Origin: Bacillus sp. REN16
GTDB lineage: Bacteria > Bacillota > Bacilli > Bacillales > Bacillaceae_L
DNA length: 64,000 bases
Assembly (NCBI RefSeq): GCF_020731355.1
Contig: NZ_JAJFZK010000011.1
Coordinates: forward strand, 59,068 to 123,067
Direction: 5' to 3'
Shown: one piece after another, positions 42,480 to 52,903 of the stretch
Layout of the letters: each line of letters starts with the position of its first letter
Numbering within the stretch: position 1 is the first letter of the stretch
Position numbers and translations under genes: made by a program
The notes under the pieces: generated by a model
Told to the model about the DNA's origin: nothing
Database searches by the model: none
The model's input: the letters and a program-made list of their open reading frames with translations, nothing else

Positions 42480-44489
42480 TTACAGTACTTCTTTAAAGTT
42501 CTTAACAACATTCTCTACTGTAAAGCCGTACTCAGCAAGAACTTTATCTGCAGGTGCAGATGCTCCAAATGTGTTAATAGCAAGAACTTTACCTTGGTCA
42601 CCAACGAATTCTTTCCATCCAAGCGGAGATGCCATTTCGATTCCAAGACGAGCTTTAACAGATTTTGGAAGAACACTTTCTTTGTACTCAGCAGATTGCT
42701 TTTCAAAGCGATCCCAGCTTGGCATACTTACGACTGAAACGAAGATGCCTTCTTTTTCAAGCTCTTGTTGTGCACCAATCGCAAGTGAAACTTCAGAACC
42801 TGTTGCAAGTAATAGACCCGCAACTTCTCCTTTTGCTTCAGAAACAACGTAAGCACCTTTTTTAACACCTTCATACACAGCTTCTTGATCAAGCCCTAAA
42901 GTAGGAAGTCCTTGACGAGTTAAGACAAGTGCTGTTGGAGTATCCGTACTTTCAATGCTTAAGCGCCATGCTGCTGCAGTTTCTTTTGCGTCAGCTGGAC
43001 GTAGGATTGAAAGACCTGGCATTGCACGTAATGCAGCTAATTGCTCAACTGGCTCATGTGTTGGGCCGTCTTCACCAACTGCGATTGAATCATGTGTAAA
43101 TACATATGTTACAGGTAGCTTCATTAAAGCAGCTAAACGGATTGCTGGACGTAGGTAATCAGAGAATACGAAGAAAGTTGCTCCGAATACTTTTACTCCG
43201 CCATGAAGTGCCATACCGTTGATTGCAGCACCCATTGCAAATTCACGAACACCAAACCAGATGTTACGAGCAGCAAAGCTGTCGATTGCATAGTTCTTTT
43301 CAGAAGTGATTAACGTTTTGTTTGAACCTGCTAAGTCTGCTGATCCGCCGATTAACTGTGGAATTGCAGTAGCAGCAGCATTTAATGATTTACCAGATGC
43401 ATCACGCGTTGCCACTGAAGTTCCAGCCTCAAAGCTTGGGAGTGCAGCTTCCCAGTTTTCAGGAAGCTCGCCATTTAATGCCATTTCAAATTGCTTCGCT
43501 AATTCCGGGTATTCTTTTTTATATTCTGCAAATAATTCATTCCATACACTTTCTTTTTGCTTACCAGCTTCTAAAAATTGACCGTAGTGCTCTTTTACTT
43601 CTTCTGGAACGAAGAATGGCTCTTCATAATTCCAGCCGTACGCAGCTTTTGTTAATGAAGTTTCGTCTTTACCTAGTGGAGCACCGTGTGATGCAGATTT
43701 TCCACCTTTATTTGGAGAACCGAAACCGATTGTTGTTTTAATTTCAATTAAAGTTGGACGGTTTAAATCTGCTTTTGCTTCTTGTAATGCTTTTTGAATT
43801 TCATCCGTATCATTTCCGTTTTCAACACGGATTACTTGCCATCCGTATGCTTTAAAACGACCTTCAACACTTTCAGAGAAAGAAAGGTTTAAATCACCAT
43901 CTAATGAAATGTCGTTTGAATCGTACATAACGATTAGACGTCCTAATTTTAAATGACCTGCAAGTGAAGCCGCTTCCGCAGAAACACCTTCCATTAAGTC
44001 TCCATCACCACAGAGTGCATATGTGAAGTGGTTGACTAAGTCGTAATTATCTTTGTTGTAGGTTGCCGCTAAATGTCTTTCGGCCATTGCCATACCAACA
44101 GACATCGCAATACCTTGTCCTAGAGGACCAGTAGTTGCTTCTACACCAGAAGTATGTCCAAACTCGGGATGTCCTGGAGTTCGGCTTCCCCATTGGCGGA
44201 AACCTTTCAAGTCTTCAATTGTTACATCATAACCAAATAAATGTAATAAGCTATATAAAAGCATGGAACCATGTCCAGCTGATAAAACAAAGCGATCTCG
44301 GTTGAACCAATTTGGATTTGCAGGATTGTGATTCATTTCTTTTGCCCACAAAGTGTAAGCCATAGGCGCAGCACCCATAGGCAATCCTGGGTGTCCAGAA
44401 TTTGCTTTCTCGATAGCATCAATAGAAAGTGTTCGAATTGTGTTAATTGATAACAAATCAAGTTCTTTTTCATTTAAAGCCGTTTTCAT
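42480..44489 (-). CDS. tkt: Transketolase
   Basis: 669-residue thiamine-diphosphate enzyme moving two-carbon units in the pentose phosphate pathway. Motifs: [14 protein letters not shown], the TPP-binding [13 protein letters not shown], and the C-terminal [15 protein letters not shown]. The ATG at 44489 has GGGAG nine bases upstream and gives the usual start [19 protein letters not shown]; the longer frame to 44564 is not supported. Divergent from a ROK regulator, with tal downstream. Confidence 0.97.
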   Translation of the reverse strand: MKTALNEKELDLLSINTIRTLSIDAIEKANSGHPGLPMGAAPMAYTLWAKEMNHNPANPNWFNRDRFVLSAGHGSMLLYSLLHLFGYDVTIEDLKGFRQWGSRTPGHPEFGHTSGVEATTGPLGQGIAMSVGMAMAERHLAATYNKDNYDLVNHFTYALCGDGDLMEGVSAEAASLAGHLKLGRLIVMYDSNDISLDGDLNLSFSESVEGRFKAYGWQVIRVENGNDTDEIQKALQEAKADLNRPTLIEIKTTIGFGSPNKGGKSASHGAPLGKDETSLTKAAYGWNYEEPFFVPEEVKEHYGQFLEAGKQKESVWNELFAEYKKEYPELAKQFEMALNGELPENWEAALPSFEAGTSVATRDASGKSLNAAATAIPQLIGGSADLAGSNKTLITSEKNYAIDSFAARNIWFGVREFAMGAAINGMALHGGVKVFGATFFVFSDYLRPAIRLAALMKLPVTYVFTHDSIAVGEDGPTHEPVEQLAALRAMPGLSILRPADAKETAAAWRLSIESTDTPTALVLTRQGLPTLGLDQEAVYEGVKKGAYVVSEAKGEVAGLLLATGSEVSLAIGAQQELEKEGIFVSVVSMPSWDRFEKQSAEYKESVLPKSVKARLGIEMASPLGWKEFVGDQGKVLAINTFGASAPADKVLAEYGFTVENVVKNFKEVL

Positions 44490-44801
44490 TTTACCACTCT
44501 CCCAAACTATTAAATTAATAATTCTATATTGTAATACCCTACCTAAAAAATCCAATCTTTTCAATCTTTAAAATAAGATGTATAATTAATTCGTTCACTA
44601 AACAAATTATAACCATTAATAATGTACCACCCTTATCTTTATTCGTCAATTATCTAACATAAACAATTACTTCAAATGTTTTTTATCCTTTTTTGAAAGC
44701 GCCGTCAAAAACAAATGCGCATATTACGTATCATTATGTGTAATTTAAGGATGAATAATTGCATTGAAATAGTTGTACTTACTGTCAAATGGGGGATTTA
44801 T
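44490..44801. other. Divergent intergenic region tkt / ROK gene
   Basis: AT-rich. A TATACA-like -10 for tkt and a TTTGTTTAGTGAAC stretch (minus strand) resembling half of a XylR/ROK operator lie near 44590-44610. No full palindrome was found. Confidence 0.35.
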
Positions 44802-45968
44802 ATGATCACTGGAGATGCAGCATATATAAAAAAAATAAATCGCTCGCTTATTTTGGAGAAAATAGTAGAGGAAGGCATGATTTCAAGAGCTGACATTTCC
44901 AAAGCAACCGCACTTACAAGAGCGACGGTCTCTGCACAGGTTGCTGACTTATTAGATGATGGATTAATCATCGAAACACAGCTCGTGCATAATACTGTGG
45001 GAAGAAAGCCAATTATGCTTTCTTTGAACGCGAATGCAGGCTATGCACTTGGTATAGATGTAGACTACGAACAAATCTCTTTTACCATTTCAGACCTGCT
45101 CGGGAATCCTGTTTCCGAAAGAACAATTGAATGTAAAAGTCTAGACTATGACTACATTCTGCAAATTCTAATTGAACAAATTAATTTATTTGATAAGGAG
45201 TTCAATGATAATCGCTACGGCATTATCGGGGTCGTGATAGCGATTCACGGGCTTGTAGGAAAAGATGAAAAAATTCATTTTGTGCCTCGCTTCCTGTGGC
45301 GATCTGTAGATTTGAAGGCTGACCTCGAAAAAGCGTGCAGTCTCAACATTCAAATCGAAAATAACGCAAATATATCCGCTTTTGCTGAGAGAGTGTTTCA
45401 CCATCATGAAACAAACAGTCTTCTGTGCGCAACGATATATTCTGGAATTGGACTCGGAATGATTGTAGATAATCATTTTTTCAGGGGGAATGACGGTTTT
45501 GCCGGTGAAATCGGGCATATGATTGTGGTTCCACATGGCAGACCATGTTCATGTGGCAATGAAGGCTGCTGGGAACAATATGCCTCAGAAACAGTCTTTC
45601 TTCAAAATCTAAAAGCGGAAAAAAACCTATCATCTTTTTCCTATGATGATTTACAAAAGCTTATTGAGGCAGGCGACAAGGACATTAATGAAAGTCTCGA
45701 TCAATTTATTTACTACCTTTCGATTGGTTTAAATAATATGATTAATATGTATAACCCGGACACAATCGTACTTGACGGTGAAATCCTGCGTCTTTACCCA
45801 GATGCGATTGAAAAAATAGAGGAACATCTCACCTCCACTATTAATCATTATCGCCAGTTAACAGTCTCATCTTTTGGGAAACGATCCGTTCAAATGGGGG
45901 CCTGTGCCCTGGCAATTAAGAGATTCTTAGGCGTACCAATGATTAATCTCACTTATAAAAATACGTAA
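44802..45968 (+). CDS. ROK family transcriptional regulator (XylR/NagC type)
   Basis: 388 residues: N-terminal winged helix (ISRADISKATALTRATVSAQ) and a sugar-kinase-like ROK domain with the zinc motif CSCGNEGCWEQYAS and the ATPase-fold signature GIGLGMIVDNHFFRG. The start at 44802 follows GGGGGA; the longer frame to 44715 has no site. Typically a repressor of a sugar operon relieved by the sugar. The divergent tkt-tal pair suggests control of pentose metabolism, but no xylose genes are present here. Confidence 0.88.
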   Translation: MITGDAAYIKKINRSLILEKIVEEGMISRADISKATALTRATVSAQVADLLDDGLIIETQLVHNTVGRKPIMLSLNANAGYALGIDVDYEQISFTISDLLGNPVSERTIECKSLDYDYILQILIEQINLFDKEFNDNRYGIIGVVIAIHGLVGKDEKIHFVPRFLWRSVDLKADLEKACSLNIQIENNANISAFAERVFHHHETNSLLCATIYSGIGLGMIVDNHFFRGNDGFAGEIGHMIVVPHGRPCSCGNEGCWEQYASETVFLQNLKAEKNLSSFSYDDLQKLIEAGDKDINESLDQFIYYLSIGLNNMINMYNPDTIVLDGEILRLYPDAIEKIEEHLTSTINHYRQLTVSSFGKRSVQMGACALAIKRFLGVPMINLTYKNT

Positions 45969-45990
45969 AAGGAGCCCAGCAGCTCCTTTT
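45967..45990. terminator. Terminator after ROK gene
   Basis: AAAAGGAGC / GCTCCTTTT with 6-base loop and T-run, between convergent genes. Confidence 0.8.
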
Positions 45991-46007
45991 TTTGCAATGC
46001 AGTATAC

Positions 46008-46544
46008 TTAACCAAACAATCTGTCTACTTCCTTTTTTAGCTCCTCTAATAATGGAAAGGTTGAGGCATACCCCAGGCTATCTGTTACATTTCGGTAGTA
46101 CCACTCTTGTTTTTCCTTGCCGCGGCTAAATCTGCGCCATACTTGCTCACCCTGATCCCTATAATCACGGATAATCGAACGAATATTATGTAGTTTATCC
46201 GCACATACGACTGTACGAGTGTCTTCTGATGCCGTTCTTAGAAAGGAAATCGTGTGCTCCTTCCTTGCTTCCCAAGGCAGTGATTTATCGGGCTCTGAGC
46301 ATCCTTCTACAAGTTCTGCTACTTCTTCACTAAAACCGTTTTTTATATCCTCTAAAGTAATTTCTGTATCCTCCACAGTATCGTGTAAGATTCCTGCTAC
46401 TACCAGTTCCTCGCGTGCATTTATCTTAATTAACAGCAGACCGACACCAAGTGGATGTGTGATATATGGAATATTAGTTAGCTTTCGGTATTGCCCGTCA
46501 TGTGCCTTACTCGCTACAATGATTGCTTTTTCAATCATGTCCAT
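46008..46544 (-). CDS. HD-domain hydrolase, small (p)ppGpp hydrolase-like
   Basis: 178 residues. The motifs YITHPLGVG, LHDTVEDTEITLEDI and CADKLHNIRSI are those of the RelA/SpoT HD hydrolase domain (His ... His-Asp ... Glu-Asp ... Asp), without synthetase or regulatory domains, as in Mesh1-type small alarmone hydrolases. Other nucleotide substrates are possible. Single gene next to an amino-acid importer. Confidence 0.82.
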   Translation of the reverse strand: MDMIEKAIIVASKAHDGQYRKLTNIPYITHPLGVGLLLIKINAREELVVAGILHDTVEDTEITLEDIKNGFSEEVAELVEGCSEPDKSLPWEARKEHTISFLRTASEDTRTVVCADKLHNIRSIIRDYRDQGEQVWRRFSRGKEKQEWYYRNVTDSLGYASTFPLLEELKKEVDRLFG

Positions 46545-46576
46545 TTTTTGGCCTCCTTATAAAACAGCCTTTAGGA

Positions 46577-47299
46577 TTAAAGAATTTTACTTAAAAAAGC
46601 TTTTGTACGATCATGTTGAGGGTTTTCAAACAATTCTTTTGGCTTGTTTTCCTCAACAATATAGCCATCGTCCATAAAGAGTACACGGTCGCCAACTTCA
46701 CGCGCAAAGCCCATTTCGTGGGTTACAACGACCATGGTCATTCCCTCTCGCGCCAGCTGCTTCATAACCTCTAAAACCTCTCCAACCATTTCGGGGTCGA
46801 GAGCAGAGGTCGGTTCATCAAATAGCATGATTTTCGGCTCCATCGCGAGTGCCCTAGCTATTGCGACACGCTGTTTTTGGCCACCGGACAGTGAATCTGG
46901 GTAGGCATCCGCTTTTTCAGAAAGGCCTACCTTTTTCAAAAGCTCCATCCCTTTATTATATGCTTTTTCATTGGAAAGCTTTTTGACTTTCAAGGGAGAA
47001 AGCATGATGTTTTCCATCACCGTTTTGTGAGGAAAAAGATTGAACTGCTGAAACACCATTCCTACATCTGTTCTGATTTTGTTGATGTTTGTCTTTTTAT
47101 CTGTAATATCGATTCCTTCAATATAGACATGGCCATCATCAATCTTCTCTAATAAATTTATGCATCGCAGGAAGGTTGATTTTCCGGAACCTGAAGGCCC
47201 AATAACCACTACAACCTCTTGGGGGTTGATATCGGCTGAGATCCCTTTGAGCACCTCATTTTTCCCAAACGATTTCTTAATATTGTCTACTTTAATCAT
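46577..47299 (-). CDS. Polar amino-acid ABC transporter ATPase (GlnQ type)
   Basis: 240-residue importer ATPase: Walker [10 protein letters not shown], signature [15 protein letters not shown], Walker [15 protein letters not shown] and switch His in [10 protein letters not shown]. It overlaps the permease stop by four bases. The third gene of an importer operon (binding protein, permease, ATPase) for glutamine or a related polar amino acid. Confidence 0.95.
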   Translation of the reverse strand: MIKVDNIKKSFGKNEVLKGISADINPQEVVVVIGPSGSGKSTFLRCINLLEKIDDGHVYIEGIDITDKKTNINKIRTDVGMVFQQFNLFPHKTVMENIMLSPLKVKKLSNEKAYNKGMELLKKVGLSEKADAYPDSLSGGQKQRVAIARALAMEPKIMLFDEPTSALDPEMVGEVLEVMKQLAREGMTMVVVTHEMGFAREVGDRVLFMDDGYIVEENKPKELFENPQHDRTKAFLSKIL

Positions 47300-47952
47300 T
47301 CAGTTTTCAACCTCTTTTCTAGATGGTTCAGGAGTAGAGTTAATGAAAGAGTAAGAATTAAATAAATGAAGGCTGCCATTAAATATGGCTCCCATACTTT
47401 GGCATACTGTCCCATCATCATCCGGCCCCAATGCATGATTTCCGGAGTGGCTACTACGGATAAAAGGGATGAATCTTTTATTAAAATGACAAATTCGTTT
47501 CCTAGTGGAGGAATCATCCGTTTGAAGGCTTGCGGGATAATGACATATCTCATGGCTTGTACATGTGTCATTCCTAATGAACGTGCTGCCTCCATTTGTC
47601 CCCGATCGAGGGACTGAATACCCGCTCTGAAAATTTCTGCTATGTATGCCGCTGCATTCAAAGTAAGTGCGATGACACCGGCTATAATTCCATTTGTGGT
47701 GCCTAGAAACATCGGGACGACCCCAAAGTGAACTAAGAAGATTTGGACAAGTAAAGGAGTTCCCCGAAAGAAGGTGACATAGCATACAAATGGAAATGCT
47801 AGCCACTTATTGTGAATCATTTTTCCAAGGCCGATGAACAAGCCCAGGATTGTTCCAAGTAAAATACCCGCAATTGATAATCCAATAGTCAGTAATGTTC
47901 CCTTCCAAAAGTAAGGAAGATAGTCAATGATTATATCAAAATTAAGATTCAT
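47296..47952 (-). CDS. Polar amino-acid ABC transporter permease (HisM/GlnP type)
   Basis: 218 residues with about five membrane segments. Contains the family block [20 protein letters not shown], the cytoplasmic coupling helix that meets the ATPase. Coupled by a four-base overlap to the ATPase gene and separated from the binding protein by a hairpin. Confidence 0.94.
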   Translation of the reverse strand: MNLNFDIIIDYLPYFWKGTLLTIGLSIAGILLGTILGLFIGLGKMIHNKWLAFPFVCYVTFFRGTPLLVQIFLVHFGVVPMFLGTTNGIIAGVIALTLNAAAYIAEIFRAGIQSLDRGQMEAARSLGMTHVQAMRYVIIPQAFKRMIPPLGNEFVILIKDSSLLSVVATPEIMHWGRMMMGQYAKVWEPYLMAAFIYLILTLSLTLLLNHLEKRLKTE

Positions 47953-47981
47953 GCTGTGTCCCCCTGTTTTATTTCGATAAG

Positions 47982-48015
47982 GAAAAAAAAGCGTAACACG
48001 CTGAAGTCGTTACGC
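47982..48015 (-). terminator. Intra-operon hairpin with T-run after the binding-protein gene
   Basis: On the minus strand GCGTAAC and GTTACGC (48009-48015, 47991-47997) pair and are followed by eight T. Partial termination here would give more binding protein than permease. Confidence 0.75.
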
Positions 48016-48028
48016 CATTTTCTTCTTA

Positions 48029-48862
48029 TTATTTTGAAGCTTCTTGTTCTGCCTTAAGGGCTTCTAAATCTGGCTCCGCTCCAAACCATTCTTTATAAAT
48101 TTCTGTGTATTTTCCGCTTTCAATAACAGCTTCAATCGCCTTATCAAAGTCAGCTTTTAAGTCGTCGCTGCCTTTAGGGAACATCATTCCATAAAACTCT
48201 GCGTCGAATGTATCTTTGTCTCCAACAACCTTTAGCTTTTTATCTGGATTTTGTGCTGCATAGTATTCAATAACACCGTTATCTGCTACTACTGCTTCCG
48301 CACCGCCGCTTTCAAGCTCAAGGATAGCCAGATTGTTGTTTTCAAATGCTTTAATGTCCGGGTGCTTTTCGCCAAGCACCTTCTCAACCGCAAAATGTCC
48401 TGTGGTGGAAGCTTGAACCGCCACCTTTTTCCCTTTGAGGTCATCTGCTGTTTGAATATCACTGTCTTCAGGAATCATAATTTTGTTCGTCGATAGGAAG
48501 AACGGAATCGTAAATAGATATTCCTTTTGACGCTCCTCCGTAATCGAAATCGATGAAATTGCCATGTCATATGACCCTTTGTTTAACTCCACGAAAATTG
48601 GATCCCAACCAGTATGTTTGATATCTAAATCATATCCTGCTTCCTCAGCGACAGCTTTTATTACATCAATTTCAAACCCGACGATTTTGTCACCCTCCAT
48701 GAATTCGAATGGTGCATATGCTGCATCTGTCATGACTTTTAGTGTCTTTTTGCCTGAGTCTTCTCCTTCTTTCTCTCCACCTGCCCCACTTGTATCACTC
48801 GTTCCACAGGCTGCTAAGAATAGAAACACAAGCAGGATTGAAAAAACAGTTAATTTTTTCAC
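48029..48862 (-). CDS. Amino-acid-binding lipoprotein of ABC importer
   Basis: 277-residue family 3 binding protein with lipobox LAACGTSD after a standard signal peptide. The body carries YAPFEFMEGDKIVGFEIDVI, the usual ligand-lobe opening of glutamine/arginine/cystine-binding proteins. It heads the operon. The exact ligand cannot be read from sequence. Confidence 0.93.
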   Translation of the reverse strand: MKKLTVFSILLVFLFLAACGTSDTSGAGGEKEGEDSGKKTLKVMTDAAYAPFEFMEGDKIVGFEIDVIKAVAEEAGYDLDIKHTGWDPIFVELNKGSYDMAISSISITEERQKEYLFTIPFFLSTNKIMIPEDSDIQTADDLKGKKVAVQASTTGHFAVEKVLGEKHPDIKAFENNNLAILELESGGAEAVVADNGVIEYYAAQNPDKKLKVVGDKDTFDAEFYGMMFPKGSDDLKADFDKAIEAVIESGKYTEIYKEWFGAEPDLEALKAEQEASK

Positions 48863-49102
48863 AAATGTAACCCCTTTCTATTTTTATAAAATTTAAATAA
48901 TTCACTTTTTTACTATATTATCACATTGATAGTCTAAAAGAAATATAGAATTGTCGATTTGCCCCACCTGCCCCTTTCTCCCTACATTTTATGAAACAAA
49001 GCTAGAACAATAGAACTAAACCATTCGACAAATAGTGGTGACACACACCTCAATTTTGTATATATTTAAAATAATAGGTATTTTCAAAAAGGTGGTTTTA
49101 TT

Positions 49103-50020
49103 GTGGGTGTTGTGAAGGAGTTCGGAAAAATAGTAGCCATTTATTTATGTGTATTTTTATGTGTGATTTTATTTGTCCTATTCCCTCGCGAAGCTAGTAT
49201 TGATTATGCGGGTAAGGCAATGACAGTTGAGTATTCCTATCATTTTAATTTGAAAGAGTATACAACCAATGTCGTTACCTTTATAAAAAATACATATGAG
49301 AATAAAAGTCTTGGAGGTACTAAATTTGCCACTCTCACTGCTGAGGATGAAATCGTAAAGTTTTTCCCACGAAGTCTCAAGATTATCTTGATAGGATATA
49401 TTCTTAGCGTCGTCTTTGGAGTTGTAAAGGGCATCATTGATTACCGGTTTACAAATACGAAAAAAAGTTTGTTCGGAAGTGGCGCTACCTGGTTTCTTTC
49501 AGGGGTACCCGACTTTTTTATCATTATCTGTTTAAGCTACTTTCTACTATTATATGTTCCTGATTTTAGCATCATGGGCACGGAAGCCTGGTGGAAATTT
49601 ATTGCACCTAGTATTCTTGTATCGATTGCACCGATGTTATATGTTGCTAGGATCACATCGGTTTCCCTGCTTACCCAGGACCGCGAACCATACATACAGG
49701 TAGCCTTCGCTAAAGGCTTTACGAAAAATAAAGTTCTGCTCAACCATATGATGAGGTCATGCTTGATCACAGTTTCAAGCCACCTTCAATCTATTATGGT
49801 GTTTGTTCTTTCAAACTTACTAGTTGTCGAATATTTACTAGGTTACCAAGGGGCAGCCTATCGACTATTTACGGCAATTGGCTATACAAATTTTATCCCT
49901 CCTAGTGGCGGGGCAGATGAACGCGGTTTAATCATTGGGATTTGTATAAGCTTTCTATTGCTCGTGATGGTGGCTCATATTATAAGTCAAGTCATTAAAA
50001 TGAGATTGGATCCGAAATAA
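49103..50020 (+). CDS. Peptide/nickel-type ABC permease (DppB-like), orphan
   Basis: 305 residues, about six membrane segments with a large extracellular loop after the first (residues 30-90), as in DppB/OppB. The EAA-like loop EPYIQVAFAKGFTKNKVLLN is present. GTG start after GGTGG. A second permease follows 15 bp on, but no ATPase or binding protein is near, so partners must lie elsewhere or the pair is a remnant. Confidence 0.82.
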   Translation: MGVVKEFGKIVAIYLCVFLCVILFVLFPREASIDYAGKAMTVEYSYHFNLKEYTTNVVTFIKNTYENKSLGGTKFATLTAEDEIVKFFPRSLKIILIGYILSVVFGVVKGIIDYRFTNTKKSLFGSGATWFLSGVPDFFIIICLSYFLLLYVPDFSIMGTEAWWKFIAPSILVSIAPMLYVARITSVSLLTQDREPYIQVAFAKGFTKNKVLLNHMMRSCLITVSSHLQSIMVFVLSNLLVVEYLLGYQGAAYRLFTAIGYTNFIPPSGGADERGLIIGICISFLLLVMVAHIISQVIKMRLDPK

Positions 50021-50035
50021 GGGGGTGTTTTTAAG

Positions 50036-50932
50036 TTGAATCGAAATTGGTTTTTAATCACAGGCTTTATTATGTTGGGAATCCTGCTTCTCGTGACTTT
50101 TGCAGGACCGCAATTACCATATGTAAAGGAGGGAATTGAAGGAGAGAGAATTCGTTTCATTGACGGCGGTAAGGATTTGCTAAAGGCACCATTTACCCCC
50201 GTTCAGCAAGCTCCCTTTGGGTCAGACCATGAAGGAAGAGACCTATTGAGCGTTTTAGTTGTCGGCGCAAAGGACACCCTGAAAATCATTTTAGGAATTG
50301 TTGTCCTTCGCTATTTGATTGCAATCCCGTTCGGGTTACTTGCTACTAGAAAAAATAATCCATTTTCCTGGATTGTGACTACTTGGAACAATGTCTTTTC
50401 AAGTATTCCAATCATTTTTTCGGCACTTCTTCTGTTAGCCATACCCGCTCTTGTTATGAACGAAAATCGGTTATGGTGGTCGATTTTACTTTTAGCATTA
50501 ATTGAGGTTGGAAAGGTAAGCCATGTGATTCGCGAGGAAACCCAGCGAATTGTGAGGAAGCCTTATATTGAGGCGGGAATCACAGTTGGTATTTCCCCAC
50601 TACGACTTGCATTAGGTAATATTTTACCGAATACATATCCTGCAATCATGGTGAATTTCTTCATTGATATCGGAAGAACCTGTCTTTTAATTGCACAATT
50701 AGGGATTTTTGGCGTGTTTCTTTCACAGATATTTGTTCAGTTGAATTATGGTTCCGGTGAAATGATTAACACAAGCTTTAACTGGCCAACTTTACTGGGG
50801 CAAGCTAGAAAAGACATGATTAGTTCGATTTGGATCCCGTTTTGGACATGTGTTGCCATCTCCTTTACGATGTTTACTTTTACCATTTTAGGGGAAGGCT
50901 TGAGAAGGTATTTTGACCGCAAGACCATCTGA
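50036..50932 (+). CDS. Peptide/nickel-type ABC permease (DppC-like), orphan
   Basis: 298 residues. The N-terminal part contains FGSDHEGRDLLSVLVVGAKDTL, the DppC signature (GTDxxGRD), and the coupling loop KPYIEAGITVGISPLRLALG. TTG start after GGGGGTG. Forms a pair with the preceding permease. Confidence 0.83.
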   Translation: MNRNWFLITGFIMLGILLLVTFAGPQLPYVKEGIEGERIRFIDGGKDLLKAPFTPVQQAPFGSDHEGRDLLSVLVVGAKDTLKIILGIVVLRYLIAIPFGLLATRKNNPFSWIVTTWNNVFSSIPIIFSALLLLAIPALVMNENRLWWSILLLALIEVGKVSHVIREETQRIVRKPYIEAGITVGISPLRLALGNILPNTYPAIMVNFFIDIGRTCLLIAQLGIFGVFLSQIFVQLNYGSGEMINTSFNWPTLLGQARKDMISSIWIPFWTCVAISFTMFTFTILGEGLRRYFDRKTI

Positions 50933-51020
50933 GTTGTAACAAATGAAAATTCTTGTTAAAGTGTAAAGTAAATGTTGGAAGATCCGCAAATTAGAACACT
51001 CAATTTAAAGGAGCTTATAT

Positions 51021-51365
51021 ATGACTACACCAAATCAGAATTTACCAGAAAAAACATGTTCGGTTGAACGTCTTGTGACAATGGAGTCCGATATAAAGAA
51101 GGTTATCGAAGGTAAAAAAACGGCTACACGAAGAAATGGAAGATATGCAGATGTTGGAGAAATAATGACACTGGAAGGTCAATCTTTTAAAATTGACCGT
51201 GTATACGAGCAATCCCTTGGTGAACTTACAGATGAAGACGCAAAAAGGGAAGGCTTTAATACAGTTGATGAATATAAAGAATCGATCCTTTCTTATCATC
51301 CGGGTATGCCATGGCTTCCTCAAATGAAAGTATGGGTTCATGAGTTTAGTAAGATAGAGGAATAA
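51021..51365 (+). CDS. ASCH-domain protein
   Basis: 114 residues. The core VIEGKKTATRRNGRYADVGE followed by QSFKIDRVYEQSLGELTDED matches the PUA-like ASCH fold, thought to bind RNA or modified nucleosides. Starts MTTPNQNLPEKT behind AAAGGAG. Single gene with its own strong terminator. Confidence 0.78.
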   Translation: MTTPNQNLPEKTCSVERLVTMESDIKKVIEGKKTATRRNGRYADVGEIMTLEGQSFKIDRVYEQSLGELTDEDAKREGFNTVDEYKESILSYHPGMPWLPQMKVWVHEFSKIEE

Positions 51366-51368
51366 TAC

Positions 51369-51404
51369 AAAACCCTTGTCATCACTAAATATGACAAGGG
51401 TTTT
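51369..51404. terminator. Bidirectional terminator after ASCH gene
   Basis: A perfect 14-bp stem AAAACCCTTGTCAT with 8-base loop between convergent genes. Confidence 0.9.
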
Positions 51405-51408
51405 TCGT

Positions 51409-51834
51409 TTATTTATGGCTTGTTTTTTCAACAAGCGCTTGCTTATGAATGGCATGTGTTTCTGGTGTCACGGTTTTTATTTTCGTGATGAAGTAATAGT
51501 ATTTATAAATAACGACCGCAACCAAAAGCAGCTTTACGGCGATGCTATCTAAAATAATAAATGGGACTGCAATCATCGCATCTGCTGTTAACAGAATCGT
51601 TAGCTTTTGTCTTAGTGTCATTTCTCGTCGCTTCACAAAGCCTTCTAAATACTTTTTATATAAACTTGTGCTTTTAAACCAGCGATCAAAGCGTTCCGAT
51701 CCCTTTACAAAGAAGAAGGATGCAAGCAGTAATAGGGGCGTAGTTGGGATGAGCGGCAGCACAATTCCTATTACTCCAAGGCCTAAGAAAAGAAAACCTA
51801 ACACAATATATAAAAATTTCGTGACGCTTTTCAC
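51409..51834 (-). CDS. YbaN/DUF454 family membrane protein
   Basis: 141 residues. The motif GVIGIVLPLIPTTPLLLLAS and the loop FKSTSLYKKYLEGFVKRREM are the DUF454 signatures, with further hydrophobic helices after. Function unknown. Confidence 0.85.
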   Translation of the reverse strand: MKSVTKFLYIVLGFLFLGLGVIGIVLPLIPTTPLLLLASFFFVKGSERFDRWFKSTSLYKKYLEGFVKRREMTLRQKLTILLTADAMIAVPFIILDSIAVKLLLVAVVIYKYYYFITKIKTVTPETHAIHKQALVEKTSHK

Positions 51835-52017
51835 AAAATTGCCCCCTTTCCATGACGTAAAAATCTTTTATTATTATACCACGTATCTCTTACTGGAAAA
51901 CCAATGTCACAAAATAGTAAGATAATGAAGATGGAATTGTGAGGTACATCACTTATTTTTTTTATTATAGTGCTATCATTAATTGTGGAATATGTTGTGA
52001 ATGGGGGTTTCCTTCGA

Positions 52018-52473
52018 ATGGATGTCGTTTATAAAGGTCTTGTTTTCATACATATTTTTTCAGCCATCCTAGGCTTGGGACCTGGCTTTATTTTAACAAC
52101 AGTCGGAATGTCTGCTAATACGATGACAGAGCTACGGCATTCGTATGCACTCAGACATAGACTTCATATATTTGTCATGATTGGTGGTATCCTTCTGCTT
52201 GCGACCGGTCTTTTAATGGGAGTAATTCATCCGTATTTATTTAAAATGGGCTGGTACGTGACAAGCTTGATGCTTTTTCTTGTTTCGTTAGCGATGGGGC
52301 CATTCGCTCTAAAACCTAAATCAAAGCCTATAAAAGCATTATTAGAATCACATCAAGGAGACGACATTCCAGCAGAATACTATCCTTTGGCAAAGGCCCT
52401 TTTTAGAGCAGAACATATTGAGAATACAATCTTTTTGATTGTGATTACGTTAATGATTTTGAAGCCTTTTTAA
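52018..52473 (+). CDS. DUF2269-like membrane protein
   Basis: 151 residues with four membrane segments, beginning MDVVYKGLVFIHIFSAILGLG; the early FIHIFSA histidine pattern is seen in DUF2269 proteins. The start at 52018 follows GGGGG by ten bases; an in-frame ATG at 51970 lacks a site. Function unknown. Confidence 0.7.
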   Translation: MDVVYKGLVFIHIFSAILGLGPGFILTTVGMSANTMTELRHSYALRHRLHIFVMIGGILLLATGLLMGVIHPYLFKMGWYVTSLMLFLVSLAMGPFALKPKSKPIKALLESHQGDDIPAEYYPLAKALFRAEHIENTIFLIVITLMILKPF

Positions 52474-52487
52474 AAGTTTATTCAACG

Positions 52488-52517
52488 AAATCCCCATTCA
52501 TTCATTGGTGGGGATTT
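52488..52517. terminator. Terminator between convergent membrane-protein genes
   Basis: AAATCCCCA / TGGGGATTT over a 12-base loop. Confidence 0.7.
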
Positions 52518-52780
52518 TCTTTGATTGGTTGTTTCTTTTTGAATGGAAATGGGGCTCCTTGTGTGAATAGGCTTATTAAAGTAACCGCGCCGACAAGTAA
52601 GGATGCGATGATCCAAAAGTTAATGCCGAATCCGACGATTTTAAAGGCACCTTCATAGTAATTTACGTCCGGTCGATTCATGTTGGATGATACGATTGCA
52701 GCGGTAATGTGTTTTGTGGCATACAAAAAGGCAGACACCGCGATGAAAAAACAACCAACAAATGCCTTGATTTGTTTCAT
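52502..52780 (-). CDS. Small membrane protein (92 aa)
   Basis: Two hydrophobic segments (FVGCFFIAVSAFLYA and GFGINFWIIASLLVGAVTLI) and a basic tail. The start at 52780 follows AGAGGG; the upstream in-frame ATG at 52831 lacks a site. Not recognised. Confidence 0.65.
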   Translation of the reverse strand: MKQIKAFVGCFFIAVSAFLYATKHITAAIVSSNMNRPDVNYYEGAFKIVGFGINFWIIASLLVGAVTLISLFTQGAPFPFKKKQPIKENPHQ

Positions 52781-52866
52781 ATTAACCCTCTTCCCTATTT
52801 TTTCCTTCCGTTCATCGTACCATGATTCCAAATGATGGGATATATTACTTTTTACCTAATAAAAAC

Positions 52867-52896
52867 GCCGCATAAAGAATTTCTTCTTTATACGGC
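52867..52896 (-). terminator. Terminator of CoA-transferase gene
   Basis: GCCGxATAAAGAA / TTCTTTATxCGGC with one mismatch, T-run on the minus strand. Confidence 0.8.
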
Positions 52897-52903
52897 AAAA
52901 TAA

